DNA of 31,008 bases, from IMG/VR virus record IMGVR_UViG_3300029319_000293, positions 1-31,008 of that record. One strand, 5' to 3'. The notes beneath the pieces were generated by a model, which ran no database searches, had not been told where the DNA came from, and saw nothing but the letters and a program-made list of their open reading frames with translations. Position numbers and translations under genes: made by a program. The DNA is from a virus. Numbering within the stretch: position 1 is the first letter of the stretch; the number at the start of each line of letters is the position of its first letter. Positions 1 through 5,122 of the stretch are shown here, piece by piece.

Positions 1-84
1 GATTTTGTTAGCGTCTGCTCTTTGAGTAGTGAGAATAATGCTATTAACTACCGAAAAATATAGGGGTTAATTTTGATCTAACTA

Positions 85-114
85 TTGAAATAGTATACAT
101 TTTGTAGTTAATAT
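85..114 (+). promoter_or_regulatory. Candidate early promoter
   Basis: A TTGAAA (85-90) and a TAATAT (109-114) separated by 18 nt precede the first gene of the leftward block of small genes. The predicted start near 121 would leave a leader of about 15 nt containing AAGGAG (121-126). Positions 1-84 show no convincing gene. Frame 1 is open from the window edge to a TAG at 61-63 and may be the tail of an upstream gene. The promoter call rests on consensus matching only. Confidence 0.4.
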
Positions 115-135
115 ATACCTAAGGAGATTATAGAT

Positions 136-360
136 ATGGAAACTATTAAACACAAAACACCAGCAGGAGATTATGCGATTGATTGCTACGGAGTTTTAAA
201 TGACGAATGTAACATACTTGTTACTTCAAGTTTATTTGAAGAAATCCATGAGAATTGGAATTATGAGACAGAAGAGCCGTTTCAAGAATGGTCTGAGGTT
301 GTGGAATTTTTGTTAGAAAATGACAGTTATATAGAACTAGAGGAATTATCAGTATGTTAA
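136..360 (+). CDS. Small acidic hypothetical protein
   Basis: The 74-residue product is strongly acidic in its second half (runs of Glu/Asp such as ETEEPFQEW and YIELEEL) and has no membrane segment or signal peptide. I do not recognise the family. AAGGAG at 121-126 lies 9 nt before the ATG and supports this start. It is the first gene of a run of about 20 short, same-strand, overlapping genes, which is typical of phage early regions that encode host-takeover or anti-host factors. That role is inferred from position only. Confidence 0.75.
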   Translation: METIKHKTPAGDYAIDCYGVLNDECNILVTSSLFEEIHENWNYETEEPFQEWSEVVEFLLENDSYIELEELSVC

Positions 361-374
361 TGAAAGGAGAAAGC

Positions 375-716
375 ATGAGCCACCCAATAGACAACATAAG
401 CGACTACCTAAGACAAAACTTTAGCGAAGCAGATATTAAAACTATCGCTGAATGTACAGGCGATTCTAGTGGTATTCAAGGACTAGAAACATTTGAAGAA
501 ACTACAAAGCTTTACGACTTCTTAAAAGAAGATATTTGGTCTTTGATACAAGACGATATATTCGGAACAGATACAACACCATTACAGTATATCGCTAACT
601 TAAATGGTGGGGATCTCGTAACTAATGACGAAGAGCTAAAAAATATATTGGTTTGGTATGCCTTAGAGATTTCTGCTTCACTTACCCTAGACATACAGGA
701 GATGGAAAATGAATAA
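375..716 (+). CDS. Hypothetical early protein
   Basis: The product is 113 residues from the ATG at 375. That start is chosen over an in-frame ATG at 354 because AGGAG (365-369) sits 5 nt upstream of it and it clears the stop of the previous gene. The protein is acidic and mainly helical in appearance, has no Cys pair or membrane segment, and belongs to no family I can name. Its 3' end overlaps the next gene start at 709 by 8 nt, which implies translational coupling. GAGATGG near its end serves as the next ribosome-binding site. Confidence 0.75.
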   Translation: MSHPIDNISDYLRQNFSEADIKTIAECTGDSSGIQGLETFEETTKLYDFLKEDIWSLIQDDIFGTDTTPLQYIANLNGGDLVTNDEELKNILVWYALEISASLTLDIQEMENE

Positions 717-1059
717 GTTTAATTTATTAGATCATATGATAGATATAGCTGATAACTTTTGGGATAAAAACCCTGAGTTAAAACCTGTCTGTATGCAAGA
801 AAGTATAGAAACAGGTAATTACCATAACAGACAGCAATATTTATTTATGTATAGGTTTGTACAAATTTGGGAAAAGGTACAAGAAAGACAAATAAAAAAC
901 AACAGAATAAAAAATATTCTCATAAAACATAACATTACTGAAACTGACTTAAAACGGGAATATGCTGATAGATATGATTCTAAATATCTCAAGGAATGCA
1001 CACGAGAAAAATTAATAGATTTAATTATTAACGAGCAAGTGTATAAGGAGAAGAAATGA
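709..1059 (+). CDS. Hypothetical protein, longer member of a tandem paralogous pair
   Basis: This 116-residue protein shares its first ~65 residues with the product at 1097-1303. Shared blocks are an N-terminal KFNL-D-MI, GNYHNR-Q-LF-YRF, and IWEKV-ER-IK. It carries an extra basic, helical C-terminal extension of about 48 residues absent from its neighbour. No known domain is recognised and there is no signal peptide. The pair looks like a tandem duplication with one copy truncated. AAGGAGAAGAA at its 3' end leads straight into a 14-codon ORF at 1056. Confidence 0.75.
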   Translation: MNKFNLLDHMIDIADNFWDKNPELKPVCMQESIETGNYHNRQQYLFMYRFVQIWEKVQERQIKNNRIKNILIKHNITETDLKREYADRYDSKYLKECTREKLIDLIINEQVYKEKK

Positions 1060-1100
1060 AGATATTTAATTATATAGACTTTGTGAGGGTAAAAAGATGA
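1056..1100 (+). CDS. 14-codon micro-ORF, possible remnant of the 709/1097 paralogue family
   Basis: The peptide MKIFNYIDFVRVKR starts with an ATG behind AAGGAGAA (1044-1051). It overlaps the upstream stop and ends in an ATGA overlap with the ATG at 1097. Its K-x-F-N-x-x-D pattern resembles the first residues of both flanking paralogues (KFNLLD and KFNLFD). It could be the stub of a third, nearly deleted copy, or merely a translated linker that couples the two genes. No function is claimed. Confidence 0.3.
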   Translation: MKIFNYIDFVRVKR

Positions 1101-1303
1101 GTAAATTTAATTTGTTTGATTACATGATTGAAATACATCAAAACTTTTTGAAAGAAAATCCTAATGTTGAATGTATGTGTGTTGCTGATTCTTTAGCCGT
1201 GGGTAATTATCACAACAGAGAACAATTTTTATTTTTATACAGATTCTCAAAGATATGGGAAAAAGTAGAAGAAAGAGAAATTAAAAGGAGAAGAAATGAA
1301 TAA
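1097..1303 (+). CDS. Hypothetical protein, shorter member of a tandem paralogous pair
   Basis: The 68-residue product matches the N-terminal ~65 residues of the 709-1059 product (KFNL-D-MIEI, GNYHNREQFLFLYRF, IWEKVEEREIK) and then stops at a basic RRRNE tail. The DNA at its 3' end (AAAGGAGAAGAAATGAA-like) nearly repeats the sequence at the 3' end of the longer copy. This supports duplication followed by loss of the C-terminal part. It overlaps the next small gene by 8 nt. No family is recognised. Confidence 0.7.
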   Translation: MSKFNLFDYMIEIHQNFLKENPNVECMCVADSLAVGNYHNREQFLFLYRFSKIWEKVEEREIKRRRNE

Positions 1304-1472
1304 ATCATATAGTTATGCAGAGCTACTTAATATGCCGTTGTGTTGTATGTGTTGTGGTAGTAGGAATGTAAATACTACTACTAATACTTGTTTGTCATGT
1401 GGCTCGACTGAGGGCTTGTGGTCGGATGAAAGAACCGATAAAGAATACGAGGAGATGAATAATGAAAGTTAA
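1296..1472 (+). CDS. 58-residue zinc-ribbon-like microprotein
   Basis: The translated ORF has two knuckles: CCMCCG at residues 16-21 and CLSCG at 32-36. This gives a C-x2-C-G...C-x2-C-G arrangement typical of a small zinc ribbon. The tail is acidic and ends in EEMNNES. The start is supported by AAAGGAGAAGAA (1284-1295) and by overlaps with both neighbours (8 nt before, 11 nt after). Small zinc ribbons in phage early regions often bind nucleic acid or protein partners. The partner here is unknown, and metal binding is inferred from the cysteine spacing alone. Confidence 0.6.
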   Translation: MNKSYSYAELLNMPLCCMCCGSRNVNTTTNTCLSCGSTEGLWSDERTDKEYEEMNNES

Positions 1473-1677
1473 ACAGCTAATTAAAGAGCTAGAGGATATA
1501 AATCCAGATGCCGATATCCGTTTATATTTTCCCTACGATATATGGGAAGACCACCCTGAAGATTTAAGCTCAAATGAATTTGAGATTCATGCTGAGGGTT
1601 TAGATTATGACGAACCATTTATAGAATTATTTTCAACTGTTGATATGAATGGTAACAGACAAGAGGAGAGTGAATGA
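1462..1677 (+). CDS. Small acidic hypothetical protein
   Basis: The product has 71 residues and begins MKVKQLIKELEDINPDADIR. This N-terminus resembles a short phage domain in which a helix 'KxLIxxLxxxnPda' is followed by a beta strand, seen in many small phage proteins without known function. The remainder is acidic and aromatic. GAGGAG (1449-1454) lies 7 nt before the ATG, inside the coding end of the previous gene. Function is not assignable. Confidence 0.75.
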   Translation: MKVKQLIKELEDINPDADIRLYFPYDIWEDHPEDLSSNEFEIHAEGLDYDEPFIELFSTVDMNGNRQEESE

Positions 1678-1859
1678 TGAGTAATCAATATGTAAATGTT
1701 TTAGATATTAAGTTTTATGTTTGTGATGAAGAAGGCAACGAACTCACAAATGCAGATGGCAGTATCAAAGAGTTTTACTGCAAGGGCAGATTAAAACCGC
1801 TTGAATATCTTTGTGAAGATATGACTATTGAAGATTTAGAGGAGATAAATAATGAGTAA
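1674..1859 (+). CDS. Hypothetical protein
   Basis: The 61-residue product (or 60 if translation starts at the second ATG, 1677) looks beta-rich at the N-terminus (YVNVLDIKFYVCDEEGNEL) and ends in an acidic EEINNE tail like its neighbours. GAGGAGAG at 1663-1670 precedes both candidate starts, and the ATG overlaps the upstream TGA. No family is recognised. Confidence 0.7.
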   Translation: MMSNQYVNVLDIKFYVCDEEGNELTNADGSIKEFYCKGRLKPLEYLCEDMTIEDLEEINNE

Positions 1860-2040
1860 ACCAAAAGAATACAGGGTGTCTTTTATACCTTATGAAACTT
1901 TGCAATACGATTATGTTGTAAAAGCAAAGGACGAAGATGAAGCGGGGGATTTAGCTTATGAAGAATTGAAGATGGCTATAGGTCGTGATGCTTCTAAAGA
2001 TTGGGAATGTTGTAATGTTGAGGAGATGAATGATGATTGA
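1852..2040 (+). CDS. Hypothetical protein
   Basis: The product has 62 residues, with an N-terminal strand-like stretch (EYRVSFIPYETLQYDYVVKAKDEDEAGDLA). This resembles the small 'VxAxdeeeAxxxA' fold found in many uncharacterised phage proteins, followed by an acidic WECCNVEEMNDD tail. The start overlaps the upstream gene by 8 nt and uses GAGGAG (1839-1844). Function is unknown. Confidence 0.7.
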   Translation: MSKPKEYRVSFIPYETLQYDYVVKAKDEDEAGDLAYEELKMAIGRDASKDWECCNVEEMNDD

Positions 2041-2593
2041 CTTTCCAAATAAAAAATACAACATAATTTACGCAGATCCACCTTGGCAATTTAATAGCCG
2101 TATCCACCAAGAGGGTAGAGGTTTCACTCACAGTCTCGAAAAACACTATGATACTATGACAGAACAAGACATTTGCAATTTACCCGTAAAAAATATTGCC
2201 GCAAGTGACTGTATCTTATTCATGTGGGTAACAGATAGCCATTTACAGGAGGGTTTGAATGTTATCAAGTCTTGGGGCTTTGACTATAAGACTATTGGTT
2301 TTACCTGGGTGAAACATTATGCAAGTGGTTTTACTTGCTATAACTTCTCACCATATCTTTTAAAATCTACTGAAATTTGTTTGATAGGTATGAAAGGTAA
2401 ACTTGCTAACATTAAAGCCCGAGACGATATTAAAGGTCTTGTGGCAGATATAAGAGACCAACATAGTAAAAAACCCGAAGAAGTTAGAAGAAGAATAGTA
2501 CTAATGTGTAAAGACTTACCAAAAATAGAACTATTTGCTCGTCACAAGACAGAGGGTTGGGATGTTTGGGGTAATGAGGTGAATAATGACTAG
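2033..2593 (+). CDS. MT-A70-family DNA N6-adenine methyltransferase
   Basis: This enzyme should transfer a methyl group from SAM to the N6 of adenine in DNA. The catalytic DPPW motif is near residue 15, inside IIYADPPWQF. Further MT-A70 hallmarks follow in order: HYDTMT, ILFMWVT, a central GMKGK segment, HSKKPEEVRRRI and KIELFAR, ending GWDVWGNEV. At ~186 residues it is a complete phage-type member with no target-recognition extension. The start at 2033 is preferred to the adjacent ATG at 2030 because it keeps the 7-nt spacing from GAGGAG (2020-2025) seen at neighbouring junctions. It probably modifies phage DNA against host restriction. The target site cannot be read from the sequence. Confidence 0.9.
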   Translation: MIDFPNKKYNIIYADPPWQFNSRIHQEGRGFTHSLEKHYDTMTEQDICNLPVKNIAASDCILFMWVTDSHLQEGLNVIKSWGFDYKTIGFTWVKHYASGFTCYNFSPYLLKSTEICLIGMKGKLANIKARDDIKGLVADIRDQHSKKPEEVRRRIVLMCKDLPKIELFARHKTEGWDVWGNEVNND

Positions 2594-2774
2594 AGAAGAA
2601 ATGGAAAATGCAATAGTGGATAACTATGTGAAAATGATCATAAGTTGGGTAGAAAATTCAGATACAGATTCATTAAGAGATCATGTATTTGAAACTGTCT
2701 ATGGCAATTTTAAAAGTATGGACTTAGGAGACATACAAGCAGATTATGAAAGTATTACAGGAGATTATTTATGA
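2586..2774 (+). CDS. Hypothetical protein
   Basis: The product has 62 residues and is predicted largely helical (REEMENAIVDNYVKMIISWVENSDTDSLRDHV) with an acidic C-terminus. It overlaps the methyltransferase stop by 8 nt, with GAGG at 2576-2579 as its ribosome-binding site. Its own 3' end carries the GGAGATT that serves the next gene. No recognisable family, though its position suggests co-translation with the methyltransferase. Confidence 0.7.
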   Translation: MTREEMENAIVDNYVKMIISWVENSDTDSLRDHVFETVYGNFKSMDLGDIQADYESITGDYL

Positions 2775-3004
2775 AAATTAATTACGATATAGTCAATTAC
2801 AAAAAGTTTAATTGGTATGACACACAAGCATATAAATTTAACCGAGATGATAACAATGGTTATCTTTATGGCTTTGTAGAGTGGTATGGAAATCAAAAGT
2901 TAGATGACGCTTGTGATATTGATGATGGAACAATCGTTCAATGGTCTTGGTTTAAAACAGAAGCAGAGAGAAACACAAAATTGAAGGAGAAAAATTATGA
3001 CTAA
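2771..3004 (+). CDS. Hypothetical protein
   Basis: The 77-residue product is rich in Tyr, Trp, Asn and Asp (for example YGFVEWYGNQKLDDACDIDDG) and has no signal peptide, membrane segment or Cys motif. The ATG overlaps the upstream stop by 4 nt, and GGAG (2760-2763) lies 7 nt upstream. It ends in a Lys-rich tail. Family unknown. Confidence 0.7.
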   Translation: MKINYDIVNYKKFNWYDTQAYKFNRDDNNGYLYGFVEWYGNQKLDDACDIDDGTIVQWSWFKTEAERNTKLKEKNYD

Positions 3005-3251
3005 AAGCGATATTGTAGTGTACTTTGGCAACAGAGGTATGGATCTAGAAAACCGAGACTTCAAAGAGTTTGGTGTTGTAGGTCGTTATGTATTTATACA
3101 TTTCATCAATGGCGATTATGAAAATAAAGGTTGGGTCGAAATGTATGAACTAGGACATATAGGCTTAGAATGTATTGATGAGTTTGACTACAAAGATTTC
3201 AAATTCACTAAGACTTATATGCGTAAATGTGTAACAGGAGAAGTATCATGA
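2997..3251 (+). CDS. Hypothetical protein
   Basis: The product has 84 residues and mixed alpha/beta character with many aromatics (YVFIHFINGDYENKGWVEMYEL). I do not recognise it. It starts 8 nt before the upstream stop behind AAGGAG (2985-2990) and ends in CVTGEVS, whose codons supply the AGGAG for the next gene. No further context beyond its place in the early operon. Confidence 0.7.
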   Translation: MTKSDIVVYFGNRGMDLENRDFKEFGVVGRYVFIHFINGDYENKGWVEMYELGHIGLECIDEFDYKDFKFTKTYMRKCVTGEVS

Positions 3252-3457
3252 CTAAGCAAGAACTAAATAAACTCAATAAAATTATAAATGATGTATCTGA
3301 ACATCAAGATTACTATGAATTTATAAATTCAAAATGGATTGAGGATTGTATTGCTAACAAAGATTGGATAGCACTTAATCCTACTATGAATACTTTGTGT
3401 GCTTTGCAAAACACTCGAGAACAATTAGAACAATTATCTACGGGAGAAATATTATGA
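3248..3457 (+). CDS. Hypothetical helical protein
   Basis: The 69-residue product begins MTKQELNKLNKIINDV and looks mainly helical. The ATG at 3248 is chosen because AGGAG (3237-3241) is correctly spaced and it forms an ATGA overlap with the upstream stop. A further in-frame ATG at 3227 lies inside the previous gene without a ribosome-binding site. No known domain. Confidence 0.7.
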   Translation: MTKQELNKLNKIINDVSEHQDYYEFINSKWIEDCIANKDWIALNPTMNTLCALQNTREQLEQLSTGEIL

Positions 3458-3687
3458 CTTGGCAAATTGTATCGGATAAAAAATTATCTGAAGATAAAAA
3501 CTTAATCAGTACTATGGTAAGTAATGACCGTAACCGTAGTGCTAGGATATTTAAAACCGTTAGAGGTTTTGAAATAGAGTTGTTTGAAGCACAAAAGCGA
3601 GTGCGAATAGTAGAAGCTTGGGATCACTCAGAATCTTGGGCAGAGAATGTCGCTGAGAATTGGAACCAGGGGATTATCAGAGTATGA
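3454..3687 (+). CDS. Hypothetical protein
   Basis: The 77-residue product starts MTWQIVSDKKLSEDKN at the ATG overlapping the upstream TGA. GGGAGA (3442-3447) is its ribosome-binding site. A longer reading from 3397 has no such site. It seems beta-rich (ARIFKTVRGFEIELFEAQKRVRIVEAW). No family is recognised and no catalytic motif is evident. Confidence 0.7.
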   Translation: MTWQIVSDKKLSEDKNLISTMVSNDRNRSARIFKTVRGFEIELFEAQKRVRIVEAWDHSESWAENVAENWNQGIIRV

Positions 3688-3905
3688 AAATAGCAACAGA
3701 ACTACCCTTACTAGAAATGGATCTCGAATCTGATTACGAATGTTTTGTTTGGTGTGGTGTGGTTGCTATCACTACTACGAACCAACAAACACAAGCATTT
3801 TTTCAAGCCAGGTTTGAAGAAATAGGTGAGAACTTAGACGAGTTAAGTATCACTCGTGGTAAAAAATTAATTTTACAGATAATAGATACTTTATATGGAG
3901 ATTAA
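3684..3905 (+). CDS. Hypothetical protein
   Basis: The 73-residue product begins MKIATELPLLEMDLESDYECFVWCGV and is probably alpha/beta. The start at 3684 forms an ATGA overlap with the upstream stop. AGGGGA lies about 10 nt upstream, a slightly long spacing. An in-frame ATG at 3660 lies well inside the previous gene. No family assigned. Confidence 0.65.
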   Translation: MKIATELPLLEMDLESDYECFVWCGVVAITTTNQQTQAFFQARFEEIGENLDELSITRGKKLILQIIDTLYGD

Positions 3906-3907
3906 TT

Positions 3908-4102
3908 ATGGCAACATATTATGGAGAAAATTCGAACTATCGTATAGATAGATCTAGAACACTCAAAGAAAACTTTGAGGAATATATGCACGAGTTAAAT
4001 CGTGAAAGATATGCTAATGATGGAGCTTGTACCAATAACTACCGTCCTGTTAGCCGTATGGAAGCAGTAGACTTCTTTATTAAGTTTTGTGGGAGAAAGT
4101 GA
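3908..4102 (+). CDS. Hypothetical protein
   Basis: The product has 64 residues with a charged, helical N-terminal half (RIDRSRTLKENFEEYMHELNRERY) and a C-terminal MEAVDFFIKFCGRK. GGAGATTAATT (3897-3907) precedes the ATG. The stop overlaps the ATG of a 25-codon gene by one base. No known family. Confidence 0.7.
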   Translation: MATYYGENSNYRIDRSRTLKENFEEYMHELNRERYANDGACTNNYRPVSRMEAVDFFIKFCGRK

Positions 4103-4179
4103 TGGATTTTTTAATTAGTATTGCACTAGTATTCTTTATTGCTTTTCTGGCAAGTCTGGGGGAACGTCCTGAGGATTAA
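4102..4179 (+). CDS. 25-residue single-pass membrane peptide
   Basis: The peptide MDFLISIALVFFIAFLASLG followed by ERPED is almost entirely one hydrophobic helix with an acidic tail. GGGAGAAAGTG (4091-4101) gives a good ribosome-binding site, and the ATG overlaps the upstream TGA. It is the last gene of the plus-strand early block and runs 44 nt into the 3' end of the converging terminase small-subunit gene. Phages often encode such micro-membrane proteins. The role is unknown and the call depends on the start context. Confidence 0.45.
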   Translation: MDFLISIALVFFIAFLASLGERPED

Positions 4180-4708
4180 CAACAAGATCCTTAGCTTCAA
4201 CCTCAAGTAGCTCTTCTCCCATAAGTTGCTTGAGGCGATTCTCTACCTCTGCTCTCGACATCTGATCTATCTTACCGAACCTAACTTCTTTCTTCTCAAC
4301 TACCAGTCCACCAACTTTGAGTAAAGCGTTTTGAGCTGCGATCGCCGCATTAAAAGAACCAGACTTTAAAGCCTCGTCCCGAATATCGTACAAGTCCTGA
4401 ACAGCTCGATCGTGGTTTAATTCATATTTTTTTTTAACTTCCGACATCAGAAAGTTAATCTCTTGTTTCACTTTTTGATTACGCATGAGTTGGTAAGAAG
4501 CCTGGCGTGGATCTTTATACCCTGCAACCCGAGCAGCTTCTGTAAATGACATCCTTGGATTATTAACAGCAGTCCAACAAAATATTTTTTGTCTGCGATT
4601 TAAATCAGAATCATCAAAGAACTCAATTGGTGGGTTTTTTTCGTCTGCGATAGTAGGTTGATACTCAGCTTTAGGTTTTGGGGTTTTAAGTTTGAAACGT
4701 TTGCTCAT
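4136..4708 (-). CDS. Terminase small subunit
   Basis: The 190-residue protein has the layout of Terminase_2/phage TerS proteins. After a Lys/Pro-rich N-terminus comes a helix-turn-helix-like block at residues ~38-88 (RRQKIFCWTAV, FTEAARVAGYK, ASYQLMRNQKVKQEI). A helical oligomerisation segment follows, then an acidic C-terminal tail. The small subunit recognises phage DNA for packaging and recruits the nuclease/ATPase large subunit, which is not present here. Translation is coupled to the 49-codon gene upstream through an ATGA overlap (4705-4708). It lies far from the virion genes at 19-31 kb, so the packaging genes are split in this map or joined across the window ends. Confidence 0.8.
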   Translation of the reverse strand: MSKRFKLKTPKPKAEYQPTIADEKNPPIEFFDDSDLNRRQKIFCWTAVNNPRMSFTEAARVAGYKDPRQASYQLMRNQKVKQEINFLMSEVKKKYELNHDRAVQDLYDIRDEALKSGSFNAAIAAQNALLKVGGLVVEKKEVRFGKIDQMSRAEVENRLKQLMGEELLEVEAKDLVVNPQDVPPDLPEKQ

Positions 4709-4854
4709 CCTTGTCCTCTGTATTTTTTAAAGTCCCGCTTGGTAGTCTTGTTCATGCTTGAGGTACCGACGTTGCGACGCCCAATAGAAGTCTTTTTGCC
4801 TCTTACACCACATACTGGTGTATGGCCCTTAGCATTATTCCATTTAGCTACCAT
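4705..4854 (-). CDS. 49-residue basic protein upstream of terS
   Basis: The ORF encodes a basic, Gly/Lys/Arg-rich peptide beginning MVAKWNNAKGHTPVCGVRGK and ending KKYRGQG. It overlaps the terminase small-subunit start by 4 nt (ATGA), so the two are probably co-translated. No ribosome-binding site precedes the ATG. Instead a TATAAT lies 8 nt upstream, suggesting a leaderless message. No family is recognised. A nucleic-acid-binding role would fit its charge but is a guess. Confidence 0.5.
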   Translation of the reverse strand: MVAKWNNAKGHTPVCGVRGKKTSIGRRNVGTSSMNKTTKRDFKKYRGQG

Positions 4855-4862
4855 TAATGCGA

Positions 4863-4891
4863 ATTATAGAATTACAGATTGTAGAAGTAAA
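4863..4891 (-). promoter_or_regulatory. Proximal promoter for terS pair (leaderless spacing)
   Basis: On the minus strand a TTTACT (4891-4886) and a perfect TATAAT (4868-4863) are separated by 17 nt. Only 8 nt separate the -10 box from the ATG at 4854, so transcription should start at or next to the start codon. An ACAGAT half-site (4874-4879) lies in the spacer. Confidence 0.45.
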
Positions 4892-4919
4892 GTATAGTAG
4901 TCTAATCTGTGTTACAGAT
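4874..4919. promoter_or_regulatory. ACAGAT half-site cluster, candidate operator
   Basis: Three ACAGAT half-sites occur: 4874-4879 forward, 4905-4910 inverted (ATCTGT) and 4914-4919 forward. The last two form a 6-3-6 palindrome at 4905-4919, and TTACAGAT is repeated exactly 40 bp apart (4872 and 4912). The cluster lies between the two candidate promoters of the terS pair, so it may bind a regulator. Confidence 0.4.
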
Positions 4920-4957
4920 ACGACTATCCCCTACTCATTCCCAAGAGTATCAGAAAG

Positions 4958-4986
4958 AGCATACAGAACCTTTAATTTAGTGTCAA
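4958..4986 (-). promoter_or_regulatory. Distal promoter for terS pair
   Basis: The minus strand shows TTGACA (4986-4981), 17 nt, then TATGCT (4963-4958), a good sigma70-type match. It would give a leader of about 95 nt that contains the ACAGAT cluster. The remaining gap (4987-5122) holds A/T tracts and one inverted repeat but no gene that I can see. Confidence 0.5.
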
Positions 4987-5085
4987 GTAACCATACTCAT
5001 AAAAAGTACAATTGTTTCTCAGTCTAGTGACAAAAATGAAAAAAATAAAAAAATAGTCTAGCCCTTTAAAAATCATGCTTTCCCA

Positions 5086-5104
5086 TGTCATGACTTTCAT
5101 GACA
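5086..5104 (-). other. Inverted repeat after the cytosine methyltransferase gene
   Basis: TGTCATGA and TCATGACA form a perfect 8-bp stem around a 3-nt loop, 19 nt after the methyltransferase stop on the minus strand. The T-rich tract that follows only begins some 12 nt beyond the stem. It is therefore at best a weak terminator and may instead be a protein-binding site. Confidence 0.35.
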
Positions 5105-5122
5105 ATAATAGGACAAAAATAA

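Noticed and set aside
4658-4897. Plus-strand ORF of 79 codons across the terS start
   Set aside because: It runs opposite the terS start, the 49-codon gene and the promoter/operator region, and lacks a ribosome-binding site.
5086-5104. Strong terminator after the cytosine methyltransferase
   Set aside because: The stem is perfect but no T-run follows directly, so only an inverted repeat is recorded.
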